Shown here: one piece after another, positions 16,663 to 24,724 of the stretch
How the letters are laid out: each line of letters opens with the position of its first letter
How positions within the stretch are numbered: the first letter of the stretch is position 1
DNA from: Gemmatimonadota bacterium
GTDB lineage: Bacteria > Latescibacterota > UBA2968
Direction: 5' to 3'
Assembly: GCA_002727195.1 (NCBI GenBank)
Contig: PBWH01000037.1
Location: forward strand, 1 to 33,698
Length of the DNA: 33,698 nt
Translations under genes and position numbers: made by a program
Notes under the pieces: model-generated
What the model saw: only the letters and a program-made list of their open reading frames with translations
What the model was told of the DNA's origin: nothing
Database searches by the model: none

Positions 16663-18669
16663 CTACTGTTTGACGTAAATCTGCTCGTGATATACCGGTC
16701 GGCTCCACCCGAGGAAGGCATTGTCGGCGACGTTTTGCTCGGGAACGTTGCCCAGTCGTGTGCTTGCCCCCCAGACATTATAGACCGATCCGACCGTCAA
16801 CAGAGGGACGTTTTCCGTGTGCAGGTCCCTGACCCGCGTCATGTGTTGCCTTAGTTTCGCCGGGTCCGTTGTGGTCATCGCCTGCTCGATCTCCTGTGTC
16901 GCATCCCACAGCCAGTCCGGACCCTCTTTCGACGCGTTTTGATGCCAGTAAGGTACGTTGGACCCGAGGATGCCCCATCCGATCGCGTAGGTCAGGGGGT
17001 CGTTCGGTCCCTCGAGACCCCAGAAGTGAACCTCGAATTCGTTGTTGTATCGCCTGGGGACGATGATGTCCCTGAGCGCACCGTTCAGGTGGACCTTGAT
17101 GCCGATGTCCTTCCAGTGATCGGCGACGAGTTCGGATACCGGCCCCCCGTTGAAGAATCCGCCAGGATGAACGAAGTCGATCGTGATCTGGAAGATGGAT
17201 CCGTCTTTGAACTCACGGTATCCGTCACCGTCACGGTCCAGATAGCCAGCGTCGTCGAGGAGGCTGTTGGCGAGTTGTGGATCATACCAAGCGTACTTCT
17301 GGTAGGCCTCCGGGTCGAAGTACGGGCTCAGGGGGCCGAAGGAGTAGCCTGACGGTTCGAGCAGGCCGTAGTAGACGATCTGATTTATTTCCTCTCGGTT
17401 CATGCCGTGGGAGAGCGCTTTCCGGACCCGCAAGTCACGGAACGCCTCCCGCAGTTGCGGGTTCTGTGCGTCCCAGTTCGGGTGGAAGGTCGGACCCCTG
17501 TTCGGTCCCGTGATTCGCAGCTTGAACTTCCCGTTGGCTTCCTCCGCTTTGAGCACGGGAAACATGTCGATCCGAGTGTAGCGTCCGAAGAGGTCGATCT
17601 CCCCGTTGATGAACTTCAACAGGATGACCTGCGGGTCCTGGATGACGTTGAACACGATCCGGTCGGCATAGGGGAGCTGATTGCCCTCGGTGTCCACCTT
17701 CCAGTAATAGGGATTGCGTTCGTAGACGATTCGTTGACCTCGGATCCACTCGACCGGCATCCAGGCAGACATCGTCGGGCGTCCAGGTTTGAGCAAGCGC
17801 ATCGCACTGGTGGAACTGTCCCGGAAGGTCTCGTAGTTCGCTTTCACATTATATCGTGGATGCAGATGCCCGAGCACGTGTTTGGGGGCGCCCGTCAGTT
17901 CACGGGCAAGCTGATGGAGCAACCTCCCCATCGGCTTGGTTGCCGAGACCCTGAGCGTACGATCGTCAACGGCCTCGAAGACCATGGGTTTCCCATCGAC
18001 TAGCCATCCGGCTGGCGGGGCCACACCTTCCCGGGCATCCTCATTGTGGACGATGTCGTCGTAGTAGAACAGAATGTCGTCGACGGTAAAGGGATGGCCG
18101 TCCGACCACTTGAGACCCTCCCTCAGTTTGAAAACCGCCACACGTCCGCTGTCGGAGAAGGCATAGCTTTGAGCCAGACCGAGGACCAGACTATCTGGCA
18201 TCGGACGGCTGTAGCCCATGAGGTTTTCGGACATCGTCTTGTTCGGGCCGGGGGTCTGGACGATGTCCCCGGTCAATCCCCGGCGGATCGTTCCACCATA
18301 GACGCCGATCTCGTTGATTGGTCGGATCACCAGAGGATTCGTTGGGAGACGATCGGACACCGGAGGAAGCCAACCGTCTTCGACGCGCTCCTTTAGCATC
18401 GGAGCCTCGCCAAAGCTGCGCGCTGCCATCACGTCTGGAGACAGCGTCACCGGTGCGGTCGAAACGGCGCGATCAGGCCCCTTTTCGGCATCAGGCGCGA
18501 TATCCGGGCCGCCGCCCTCAGGATCCGGGGCCAGGCAGCCCAGCAAACAGATAAGCAGCAAGAACCGGGACCGTCTTGTCCTCGCACTCCTGGCTGAAGA
18601 CGCAGGCGGGTCAGGATTTGGCATTGTCAATGGGATAGAATTCACGACCTTGGTGTCTCCGAAAATCAA
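16663..18669 (-). CDS. ABC transporter substrate-binding lipoprotein, family 5 (peptide/nickel type)
   Basis: A 668-residue solute-binding protein of the oligopeptide/dipeptide/nickel class. The family signature LREGLKWSDGHPFTVDD is present. The N-terminus has RTRRSRFLLLICLLGC, a hydrophobic segment and lipobox (LLGC, Cys45), so it is probably lipid-anchored outside the inner membrane. The TTG at 18669 has GAGG 7 nt upstream and is used; an ATG at 18624 without such a box would give a shorter leader. No permease or ATPase gene of this transporter is adjacent, so it probably works with components encoded elsewhere. It is divergent from PhyH copy 3, with 65 bp between starts. Ligand unknown. 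Confidence 0.88.
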   Translation of the reverse strand: MIFGDTKVVNSIPLTMPNPDPPASSARSARTRRSRFLLLICLLGCLAPDPEGGGPDIAPDAEKGPDRAVSTAPVTLSPDVMAARSFGEAPMLKERVEDGWLPPVSDRLPTNPLVIRPINEIGVYGGTIRRGLTGDIVQTPGPNKTMSENLMGYSRPMPDSLVLGLAQSYAFSDSGRVAVFKLREGLKWSDGHPFTVDDILFYYDDIVHNEDAREGVAPPAGWLVDGKPMVFEAVDDRTLRVSATKPMGRLLHQLARELTGAPKHVLGHLHPRYNVKANYETFRDSSTSAMRLLKPGRPTMSAWMPVEWIRGQRIVYERNPYYWKVDTEGNQLPYADRIVFNVIQDPQVILLKFINGEIDLFGRYTRIDMFPVLKAEEANGKFKLRITGPNRGPTFHPNWDAQNPQLREAFRDLRVRKALSHGMNREEINQIVYYGLLEPSGYSFGPLSPYFDPEAYQKYAWYDPQLANSLLDDAGYLDRDGDGYREFKDGSIFQITIDFVHPGGFFNGGPVSELVADHWKDIGIKVHLNGALRDIIVPRRYNNEFEVHFWGLEGPNDPLTYAIGWGILGSNVPYWHQNASKEGPDWLWDATQEIEQAMTTTDPAKLRQHMTRVRDLHTENVPLLTVGSVYNVWGASTRLGNVPEQNVADNAFLGWSRPVYHEQIYVKQ

Positions 18670-18734
18670 ATATCCACCTCAAGGATACATCTTGAGTCGA
18701 CGGAACCCACATCCTTTCAGGGAGGCTCGTACAG

Positions 18735-19649
18735 GTGAATGCTAGAGACCGATATTTCTGGGATCTGACGGGATATCTGGTTCTAAAAAGTGTGCTCGAC
18801 CCGGGAGAGGCCGAAGAGGCCAACCAGGCAATCGACGCTTATGCGGAACAGCTTCTGGCCGCGGGGGCATCTGATGAGGTTCAGGGGAAGGAGCAGGTGT
18901 TCGACGGTCAGCTGGTTCGGACGACCAACGCCTACCCGTTCTTTCTTCAGATTCCGGAACCGCTCTCGACGCCTTTCCGCAAAATGTTGGTTCATCCCCG
19001 CATCGTTTCGTGTCTGAACGAGATGTGCGGTCCGGGGTTCCGATTGGACCACGGGCCTGAATTGATCGCCCATACACGAGGCGTGAAGGGACTTCGCCTG
19101 CATGGATCGGGAGACCGACATAAGCCATACGTGGCCTATCATCACCAGGGCAAAGGGTCCTATTGCGGCGGTGTGACTGTGTCGTGGCAGTTCGCCGATT
19201 CGGGGCCCGGAGATGGTGGGTTCGCTTACGTGACCGGCAGCCACAAGTCGAACTACAACATGCCCGAAGACCTGAGGAACAAACGGGACCATGCATTTGC
19301 CGTTCGTCAGGCCGAGGTCAGCGCTGGTGATGTTCTGTTGTTTATGGACGGGGCCCAGACGCACGGGACCATCCCGTGGCAGGCTCGCCACCAGCGTCGA
19401 TCCCTCCTGTTCAAGTATACGTCCCGTTCCACCACGCGATCCGGCATCGCGGAAACGCTTGCGCCTCCGGAGATTTACTGCGACAGGGATGTGGTGGACG
19501 GGATGTCCGAGGCAGAACGGGCCGTGATGTGGGGGCCCTACTCCAACTATCACGAGGAGTTGCCCTATCTCGACGTTTCGGCTGACGGACAGGTGAAAGC
19601 TGTGACGTGCACAGACCCATCGGATATTTGGAGTGATCGACGCGGCTAG
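18735..19649 (+). CDS. Phytanoyl-CoA dioxygenase family protein, copy 3 (LHG subtype)
   Basis: A 304-residue protein of the PhyH superfamily. Instead of HxD it has L122-H123-G124-S125-G126-D127; the distal site is H210 in AQTHGTIPW, followed by RRSLLFKY with R222. GFRLDHGPE at about 101-109 is a subtype motif shared with other copies here. D127 could act as ligand in a shifted geometry. The GTG at 18735 follows AGGGAGG by about 10 nt. It shares the LHG-type motif with copies 4 and 6 and the pseudogene copy 7. Divergent from the solute-binding protein gene, which may serve the same pathway. Substrate unknown. Confidence 0.85.
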   Translation: MNARDRYFWDLTGYLVLKSVLDPGEAEEANQAIDAYAEQLLAAGASDEVQGKEQVFDGQLVRTTNAYPFFLQIPEPLSTPFRKMLVHPRIVSCLNEMCGPGFRLDHGPELIAHTRGVKGLRLHGSGDRHKPYVAYHHQGKGSYCGGVTVSWQFADSGPGDGGFAYVTGSHKSNYNMPEDLRNKRDHAFAVRQAEVSAGDVLLFMDGAQTHGTIPWQARHQRRSLLFKYTSRSTTRSGIAETLAPPEIYCDRDVVDGMSEAERAVMWGPYSNYHEELPYLDVSADGQVKAVTCTDPSDIWSDRRG

Positions 19650-19694
19650 TCTCACTAAGGTTGGGGCCCTTGGGCCTATCGCAGGAGGATGGCT

Positions 19695-19960
19695 ATGGAG
19701 ATTGAAGCGTGCAGGCCACCCGGGGGACTTCGCCCGTATGAGGGTCCGGCCGATTGGCTCGGCGAGGATCTGGTGGATGATGAGTCCTGGATTCGCGTGT
19801 TCTCGCCCGAGGAGATCGAAACGATCGAGTCCGCAGGGAAGAGAGCTCCCCGAGGCCTTCCTGGATGTCTATCACGAGAATATTGAGGCAGGATCCGCGC
19901 GGGGTGGGATTCCGCCTCTGGGCTGCACGGGTGCAGGCGCTGGTGGATAAGGAGGGTTAA
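19695..19960 (+). pseudogene. Remnant of a TauD/TfdA-like dioxygenase
   Basis: The first about 50 residues (PYEGPADWLGEDLVDD, then WIRVFSPEEIETIESA) resemble the N-terminus of TauD/TfdA-type oxygenases from related environmental genomes. The ATG at 19695 has a perfect AGGAGG box 6 nt upstream. The frame then shifts around 19840-19850 and stops at 19884-19886. A further frame encodes GFRLWAARVQALVDKEG and ends at 19960. The iron-binding parts are missing, so it is a truncated relic. Assignment rests on this short N-terminal similarity only. Confidence 0.5.
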
Positions 19961-20084
19961 GCCTGTAAGGGTTTGTTTTTAGGCGTGTTTATAGATTTTT
20001 TTCAGTTTTCGTGGAAATTTAGCCACACGTAAGGCTTGAAATTTGGTATGTTTCGTCCTCGGAAGCCGCGCCCCCGATCGTCAC

Positions 20085-20113
20085 TTGACATCTGACCTGG
20101 CATTGAGCATCCT
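20085..20113 (+). promoter_or_regulatory. Possible rpsU promoter
   Basis: A perfect -35 box TTGACA lies at 20085-20090. At 17-19 bp spacing the -10 region reads CATCCTAT, a weak match. The position is about 70 bp upstream of the rpsU start. Confidence 0.35.
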
Positions 20114-20180
20114 ATGTGGGTCCCAGGGTAGCCTCTGTTAGCGCGGTTTCCGGTTCATTCACTGATCAGGAGGGGACTTC

Positions 20181-20375
20181 ATGATTGTAGAGGTCTACGG
20201 CAACAACGTTGAAAAGGCGCTTAAAATCCTCAAGCGCCAGATGCAGAAGCAGGGCATCACGAAAGACGTCAAGAAGAGCCGTTTTTACGAAAAGCCTTCC
20301 CTCAAGCGGAAGCGCAAGCGCGAAGAAGCGATGCGACGTCGGGCCAAGGCAGAACGCCTCGCCATGAGAGGATAG
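20181..20375 (+). CDS. rpsU: 30S ribosomal protein S21
   Basis: A 64-residue basic protein that binds the 16S rRNA 3' region in the small subunit. The conserved core VKKSRFYEKPSLKRKRKRE is diagnostic of S21. The ATG at 20181 follows a strong AGGAGGGG box. It is a single-gene unit: a candidate promoter lies upstream and a strong terminator directly downstream. It stands apart from dnaG and rpoD, the gene neighbourhood known from enterobacteria. Confidence 0.97.
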   Translation: MIVEVYGNNVEKALKILKRQMQKQGITKDVKKSRFYEKPSLKRKRKREEAMRRRAKAERLAMRG

Positions 20376-20402
20376 GTTTCGTTCCAATAAGCGAAGCTGT
20401 CA

Positions 20403-20437
20403 AAAACCCCCGCAGATAGCCTCTGCGGGGTTTTTTT
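20403..20437 (+). terminator. Intrinsic terminator of rpsU
   Basis: A 9-bp perfect stem pairs 20408-20416 with 20422-20430 (5-nt loop) and is followed by seven T. The stem can be extended by A-T pairs from the flanking AAAAA and TTTTT, so it could also act on the minus strand. Confidence 0.95.
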
Positions 20438-20520
20438 GTGTCTATTCCCGTGGATTACGGTCCAAGGGGTTTTCTTTAGCGGCCATGATTTGCATAGTGC
20501 ACCCAAGCTGGGCATAAGAA

Positions 20521-20574
20521 CGGCCCCGAATGAATATCCTCCAGGGCCGCCACTTTACTTTAAATGGTGGGCCC
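20521..20574 (-). other. Hairpin plus tRNA-3'-end-like sequence
   Basis: A hairpin (CGGCCC at 20521-20526 with GGGCCG at 20544-20549) is followed, as on the tRNA-Val gene here, by a spacer and TGGTGGGCCC (20565-20574), which reads on the minus strand as GGGCCCACCA, like a tRNA 3' end. No other tRNA arm follows. It may be the scar of a lost tRNA gene with its terminator. Only 10 bases support this. Confidence 0.25.
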
Positions 20575-20679
20575 ATCAAGCATCTCTTGTATTAGTATTC
20601 CTGAAACCCAAAACTATATTCCTAATGCAGTAGCGCAAGCAGGGTGAGACCTTCAAAACTCAAAGACGTGAGGGATTGA

Positions 20680-20922
20680 ATGGGAATCGAAGACCGTCTA
20701 CGGAATCAGAAGGTGGTGATTAACGTTCTTGCCTTGCTTGTCTTGGTCTTAGCAGGTATCCGGGTGTGGGAGCAGTTTAGCGGCTACGGAGAGATGACGG
20801 TCAGAAAGCTTACGGTGGTTGATGACGAAGGGAAGGAGCTGGTGGCCTTGGGTGTGACCACGGGCGGTGACGGCGGAGTATGGACCACCACAAAGTCTGG
20901 GAGAAAGAAGAGACTCGACTGA
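20680..20922 (+). CDS. Small single-pass membrane protein
   Basis: An 80-residue protein with a short polar N-terminus, one membrane helix (about 12-28: VINVLALLVLVLAGIRV) and a soluble part with TVVDDEGKELVALGV, a beta-hairpin-like stretch. I do not recognise a family. The ATG follows a GAGGG box. It lies 17 bp upstream of a short frame and 67 bp upstream of the nuclease gene on the same strand, so an operon is likely. The C-terminus ends abruptly (GRKKRLD), and truncation is possible. Confidence 0.55.
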   Translation: MGIEDRLRNQKVVINVLALLVLVLAGIRVWEQFSGYGEMTVRKLTVVDDEGKELVALGVTTGGDGGVWTTTKSGRKKRLD

Positions 20923-20939
20923 ATCCTTGGGAGGACTGA

Positions 20940-20993
20940 ATGGCCGAGACGAATGACAATCAGGTAAATCAGAAAAGGTCAATCAAAGGATGA
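20940..20993 (+). CDS. 17-residue leader-type reading frame upstream of the nuclease
   Basis: A short frame (begins MAETNDNQ) starts at ATG 20940 with a strong GGGAGG box about 6 nt upstream. Its TGA overlaps the nuclease ATG by 4 nt (ATGA). The nuclease itself has only a poorly placed AAAGG box. It may therefore deliver ribosomes to the nuclease gene, or be the relic of a longer gene. No conserved feature is visible in the peptide. Confidence 0.4.
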   Translation: MAETNDNQVNQKRSIKG

Positions 20994-21706
20994 CCAGTTC
21001 AACTCTGCTCTTGCTGTTGTTTTTGCTCAGTGGCTCGGGAGGCAACGCTGAGCCGCCGGTTTTCTCTGAACTCGCTCCTCACCCCGTATCCCGCGTTGTG
21101 GATGGCGACACCGTGGAACTTCTAGTAGATGGGGTTCCCTTAAAGGTGCGGCTTATTGGTCTAGACACGCCGGAAACAGTACATCCTCAGCAACCAGTCG
21201 AACACTATGGGAAGGAAGCATCTACCTTTACCCGGAACCTGTTGCGTGGTGAGTCTGTCTATCTCATTCGCGGCCAAGAAAAGGTGGACCGGTATGGTCG
21301 AACGCTGGGCTACCTGTATCGTGCGCCTGATGGCCTTTTCGTCAATGCAGAGATAATCAGACAAGGCTATGGACACGCCTACACGATGTATTCCTTCCGC
21401 GAAGACCTGATGGTGCGGTTCAAAGACCTAGAGAATCGAGCCAGGAAGGCAGGCAAGGGGCTCTGGGCAGTCACCGATAAACTGTCAGGGATTAACGGAA
21501 GACCTTTTGGGGCCAAGTTGGATATCCCTTTAAGGACCAAAACGGATGTCGGCGAGGTTGTCGTTTATGCCACCAAAACGGGTAATAAGTATCACAAGGG
21601 TAGTTGTCGTTATCTCAAGAAGAGCAGGATTCCCATGATGCTGGCTGACGCAAAAAAGGTGCTCACGCCCTGCGGAGCCTGCAAACCTCTCAAGGCCAGT
21701 CCATAG
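20990..21706 (+). CDS. Exported thermonuclease (SNase) family nuclease
   Basis: A 238-residue staphylococcal-nuclease-like protein. A signal peptide (about 1-20, ending GGNA) suggests export. The SNase core is complete: D40 in VVDGDTVE, R54 and D59-T-P-E62 in VRLIGLDTPE, and R104 in DRYGRT, matching the catalytic Arg, Glu, Arg set. The C-terminal part (about 185-238: KYHKGSCRYLK ... CGACKP) has a His/Cys pattern that may bind metal, a known extra module on such nucleases. It is expected to cut DNA or RNA outside the cytoplasm. It overlaps a short upstream frame by 4 nt and lies next to a tRNA-Arg fragment, suggesting mobile origin. Confidence 0.9.
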   Translation: MTSSTLLLLLFLLSGSGGNAEPPVFSELAPHPVSRVVDGDTVELLVDGVPLKVRLIGLDTPETVHPQQPVEHYGKEASTFTRNLLRGESVYLIRGQEKVDRYGRTLGYLYRAPDGLFVNAEIIRQGYGHAYTMYSFREDLMVRFKDLENRARKAGKGLWAVTDKLSGINGRPFGAKLDIPLRTKTDVGEVVVYATKTGNKYHKGSCRYLKKSRIPMMLADAKKVLTPCGACKPLKASP

Positions 21707-21750
21707 CTGACTGCTGGGCCTCTTGGACCTACTGCCGATAGGTCACGATC

Positions 21751-21795
21751 TTCCTAATCCGTTGGTCGCGTGTTCGAATCTCGCCAGGGGTACCA
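21751..21795 (+). pseudogene. 3' half of a tRNA-Arg(CCT)-like gene
   Basis: The bases 21751-21795 read as anticodon loop (TTCCTAA, anticodon CCT), variable loop, T-arm with TTCGAAT, acceptor 3' strand and encoded CCA. The D-arm and 5' acceptor strand are missing upstream; no match to the needed 5' strand is seen. A UUCG terminator follows. This is the pattern left when an element integrates into the 3' half of a tRNA gene, or of a deletion. Confidence 0.65.
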
Positions 21796-21822
21796 TTTCA
21801 TTGGTTGCCAGACAGTTCTTTA

Positions 21823-21859
21823 CGGGAGTTTCCCTTCGGGGAGGCTCCTGTTTTATTTA
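21823..21859 (+). terminator. Intrinsic terminator with UUCG loop after the tRNA fragment
   Basis: A 12-bp stem (21823-21834 with 21839-21850, three G-T pairs) closes a C(TTCG)G tetraloop and is followed by TTTTATTTA. It lies 28 bp after the tRNA 3' end, as expected for the original tRNA transcription unit. Confidence 0.9.
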
Positions 21860-21927
21860 GCCCAGTATCCAAATATCATCCATTCGATAGGGCTTGCGGA
21901 AGTCAGGTCCGACGGTGGGAGGTGGAG

Positions 21928-22104
21928 ATGAGAGAAGAAAAGCACTACCTCGATGAGACGGAGAAACTACCGGAGAAATTACTTGAGAAGTTTCAGAAGA
22001 CCGCTTCGTTTACGTGTTTTTCTAGACCAATCAATACTAGTCTTTTTTATAGATTGACAGGCTGTGTTAGGCCGCTGAGGCACAGCAATTATAGAATCGA
22101 TTGA
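21928..22104 (+). CDS. Short unrecognised protein, doubtful
   Basis: A 58-residue frame begins at ATG 21928, preceded by GGGAGGTGGAG. The first 25 residues are charged and helix-like (REEKHYLDETEKLPEKLLEK); the rest has no clear character. It matches no family I know. It may be the N-terminal relic of a longer gene, because the second half looks like intergenic sequence. Kept for its strong ribosome-binding site only. Confidence 0.3.
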   Translation: MREEKHYLDETEKLPEKLLEKFQKTASFTCFSRPINTSLFYRLTGCVRPLRHSNYRID

Positions 22105-22199
22105 TGCGTCGGACACGGAACCTGTTGATGATTGGTAGCTTAGTTTTGAAAACCAGAAATAGAAATTTCACAGTCACATCAGTTCAGTAGGAGGAAGCT

Positions 22200-23198
22200 A
22201 TGTATGTAGGTTGCCAAGGAATTGGAACATCGAAGATGGAACTGCAATTTCTGAAGCGACACGGTGTCAGCAACATGGACACCACCCTCGACCCAGACGA
22301 TCTCGACCAGATGTTAAGGCAGTGTGAAGAAGCTGAAGCTGAGGGTGTCACCCTTGAGATGATTCACATTTTCCCGTCTGACAGCATTGCCTTGGCCGAA
22401 GATCCCCAGCGTGATCGTGACATTGATGCCGTTTGCGGATGGATTGAGAATGCTGGAAAGGCAGGGCTTCGGGGGCTGAACTACAATTTCACCGCCGTCG
22501 GTTACCAGCGGACGAAGCCTCGATTTGGAAGGGCTGGATCTCAGTTTAGCTCTTTCGAATTTGACAAGTATGACAATGGTGAGCCGCACAAGGCGGGACG
22601 TATTGACAGAGACGAAGGGTTCGACAGGCTACAGTACTGGCTGGACCGCGTGATTCCTGTAGCAGAGGAGCACAAGGTGCAGATGGCCTGTCACTTGCCC
22701 GATCCGCCAGCTCCAGTCCTGCGTGGCGAGGACCGCTGGAATTATCCGGTGTTCGAAGGGCTCAAGCGGTTCATTGAACTTCGTGACAGCGATTATCACG
22801 GATTTAATTTTTGTTGTGGCGTCGCTGCGCAGGGGCTGGAGGATCCAGGGAAAGAATTGCCCCCGATTGTCGAGTATTTTTCGGACCGAAAGAAGATTTT
22901 CAATGTCCACTTCCGAAACATCAGGGGAGGACTGCACGACTTCATGGAAGTCTGGCCTGATGAGGGCGATGTTGACATGCACGAACTGGCCCAAATTTTT
23001 CATCGAACTGGTTATCCCTACATGTTGATGCCAGACCATTCTCCGCATCATCCGGATGATGTGGCCCCCAAAGGGGTTTCCGGAAAAGTGAAACAGGGAT
23101 TCGCATTCCAATTCGGCTACATCAAAGCAATGATCCAGGCTGTGACGAATGAAGCGAAGAAACACTCAGACAAAGCTGACGAAAATAAACGAAGTTAA
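22200..23198 (+). CDS. Mannonate dehydratase-like (UxuA family) TIM-barrel enzyme
   Basis: A 332-residue protein related to D-mannonate dehydratase, which converts D-mannonate to 2-keto-3-deoxygluconate. The metal-site residues fit the family: H165 in ACHLPDPP, C205 in NFCCG, H237 in VHFRN and D279 in MPDHSP. The N-terminal GLNYNF motif and the FEFDKY segment also match. The ATG at 22200 has a strong AGGAGG box. It stands alone, with no uxuB, uxaC or kdgK gene nearby, so the true substrate may be another sugar acid. A terminator follows about 180 bp downstream. The neighbouring DNA is rich in tRNA scars. Confidence 0.8.
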   Translation: MYVGCQGIGTSKMELQFLKRHGVSNMDTTLDPDDLDQMLRQCEEAEAEGVTLEMIHIFPSDSIALAEDPQRDRDIDAVCGWIENAGKAGLRGLNYNFTAVGYQRTKPRFGRAGSQFSSFEFDKYDNGEPHKAGRIDRDEGFDRLQYWLDRVIPVAEEHKVQMACHLPDPPAPVLRGEDRWNYPVFEGLKRFIELRDSDYHGFNFCCGVAAQGLEDPGKELPPIVEYFSDRKKIFNVHFRNIRGGLHDFMEVWPDEGDVDMHELAQIFHRTGYPYMLMPDHSPHHPDDVAPKGVSGKVKQGFAFQFGYIKAMIQAVTNEAKKHSDKADENKRS

Positions 23199-23534
23199 GA
23201 AAACAGAGAGGCGCAAAGTTGATTGAGGTGGCCGACCCGGGATGGAAAACAGTGATCGATATGAGAGTGTCCGAACCAGCCGTATGCAATCAACCGGAAA
23301 GCAGTCCTTGCAGGTGCATGTCCACAAAATCAGGATTTCAAAAACAGGATCGTAACGTTTAATGGCAAACTCTTGCCGGGCACGTGGTAATGGTTTTAGA
23401 GAACCACGTGCTTTTTGAAAGCCAGTGGATCTTGGTGGCGTGAATTTTAAAACGGCTTGTCATAGAAAATCGGACAGCTTCGATGAATCGTATTGAGAGA
23501 AGGCTACAGATGGGCGCTACTCGATTATTACCGA
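23199..23534. other. Intergenic region without a gene
   Basis: About 335 bp between convergent genes. Apart from the terminator hairpin at 23380-23416 I see no coding potential, RNA gene or repeat. Confidence 0.6.
23380..23416 (+). terminator. Intrinsic terminator downstream of the mannonate-dehydratase-like gene
   Basis: A perfect 9-bp stem (GCACGTGGT at 23380-23388 with ACCACGTGC at 23403-23411) with a 14-nt loop is followed by five T. Confidence 0.8.
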
Positions 23535-24278
23535 CTACTTCAGGCGGACGATCTCTTGCTGAACTTCGGTCAGACAATCATTGATGTTAGCACTGAATTC
23601 GAGATGCTGCCCTCCCCAGTCCCGCATCCATCCGATACTGTAGCAGTAGTATAGGCTGCGGCGCGGTCGACACGAGGTGTTAACCATGGATCCGTGCGTC
23701 AGGGCCTCTGTGAAGATGATACAATCACCCGCCGTGGCTGGAATCGGAACAATCGCCGGATTCTCCTCTGGATGGTTGCCCCAGGGCCTCGCGAAGTTGG
23801 ATTTGTGTGACCCCGGAATTACTGCAAAGCACCCGTCTTCCGCCTTTGCATCCAACATCGGAAAGACGGCCTTCGTCAGTGTAGAGACGAACTGGCCGTT
23901 CTCACAACGATACTGACACTTGTCGATAATCGGAGTGCCGTGCATATGCAGTCCAGTGAACCCTCCGCCCCATCGATAGATTGTGTAGGTGTGGTTGAGG
24001 CGGAAAGTAGATCCGCTGACTGCTCCGATAATATCGATGACTTGTGGTATGTCGACCAATGAACTAAATGCAGAATCGCCCTCGAGGATGTTTGAGATAT
24101 AGAGACTATCCTCCGATCGGTCCTGACCGAGACACAATGGTGCCGGATACTCGGATTCTGGCATTGACTCGTAGCGGTCAAGCGCGGCGTTGCAAGCGTC
24201 AATAACCTCCACGGGAACGACCTGGTCAACGACTAGGTATCCGTTGAGGTCAAAGAGGTATTTCTGTTCGTCTGTCAA
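23535..24278 (-). CDS. Phytanoyl-CoA dioxygenase family protein, copy 4 (LHG-type)
   Basis: A 247-residue PhyH-superfamily protein. The first iron motif reads H111-M-H113-G-T115 in place of HxD; the distal His lies in ALTHGSM near residue 198, followed by PRRSLYYCYS. PGSHKSNFARP matches the subtype loop also found in copy 3. It is shorter than copy 3 and ends soon after this core. The TTG at 24278 has AGGA 5 nt upstream. It lies on the minus strand like copies 5 and 6, but 446 bp and more separate them, so no operon is implied. Its base composition is more AT-rich than the PhyH genes at 10-19 kb, which may reflect transfer. Confidence 0.82.
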   Translation of the reverse strand: MTDEQKYLFDLNGYLVVDQVVPVEVIDACNAALDRYESMPESEYPAPLCLGQDRSEDSLYISNILEGDSAFSSLVDIPQVIDIIGAVSGSTFRLNHTYTIYRWGGGFTGLHMHGTPIIDKCQYRCENGQFVSTLTKAVFPMLDAKAEDGCFAVIPGSHKSNFARPWGNHPEENPAIVPIPATAGDCIIFTEALTHGSMVNTSCRPRRSLYYCYSIGWMRDWGGQHLEFSANINDCLTEVQQEIVRLK

Positions 24279-24724
24279 ACTATCCTAAGCCTCATAATGT
24301 TCCTGAAAAATTGACCGAAGTAGCTTCGTCCAGTTTGCACACTAATGTCGTTTGATGAATCTGCTTAATGCGTAACCCAAGGTTAGTCCTTGGCTTTCTA
24401 GATCGCAGCCGCCGCGAGATATACAGAATGGCTCATTCCTCCCTTGGACGTAACCATCGTAATGCGACCCTGCTAATTGTGCTGGAGAATGAACTCAACA
24501 CCTTTCTGTGGCGCATTTGCCTCATTTTATATACAACATCCTCGACCGGAAGGTGGAGGATGTGAAGATCCTGAGGGCACTTGGAAGAGATTTCAAATAA
24601 GAAACAGATCTGGATGTGGTTAAGGGATTTTTTTTCAAAACGACAACCCGCAGACTATGCCTTCTGGCCCCTCCCCAAAAGGACGAACTGCCGGGGTTCG
24701 TTATGTCCCAACCGGATAAACCTA
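24279..24724. other. Intergenic region without a gene
   Basis: 446 bp between two minus-strand PhyH genes. I see no convincing coding frame. A perfect 8-bp inverted repeat (ACATCCTC at 24536-24543 and GAGGATGT at 24556-24563) is the only structure, with a further CC/GG pair inside. It is not followed by a T-run. Confidence 0.5.

Noticed and set aside
20436..20633. Open frame of 65 codons after the rpsU terminator
   Set aside because: It begins inside the terminator region, crosses the tRNA-end-like hairpin and has no ribosome-binding site or recognisable motif.
22054..22097. Promoter with TTGACA at 22054 and TATAGA near 22090
   Set aside because: The spacing is about 30 bp, too long for a sigma-70 promoter.
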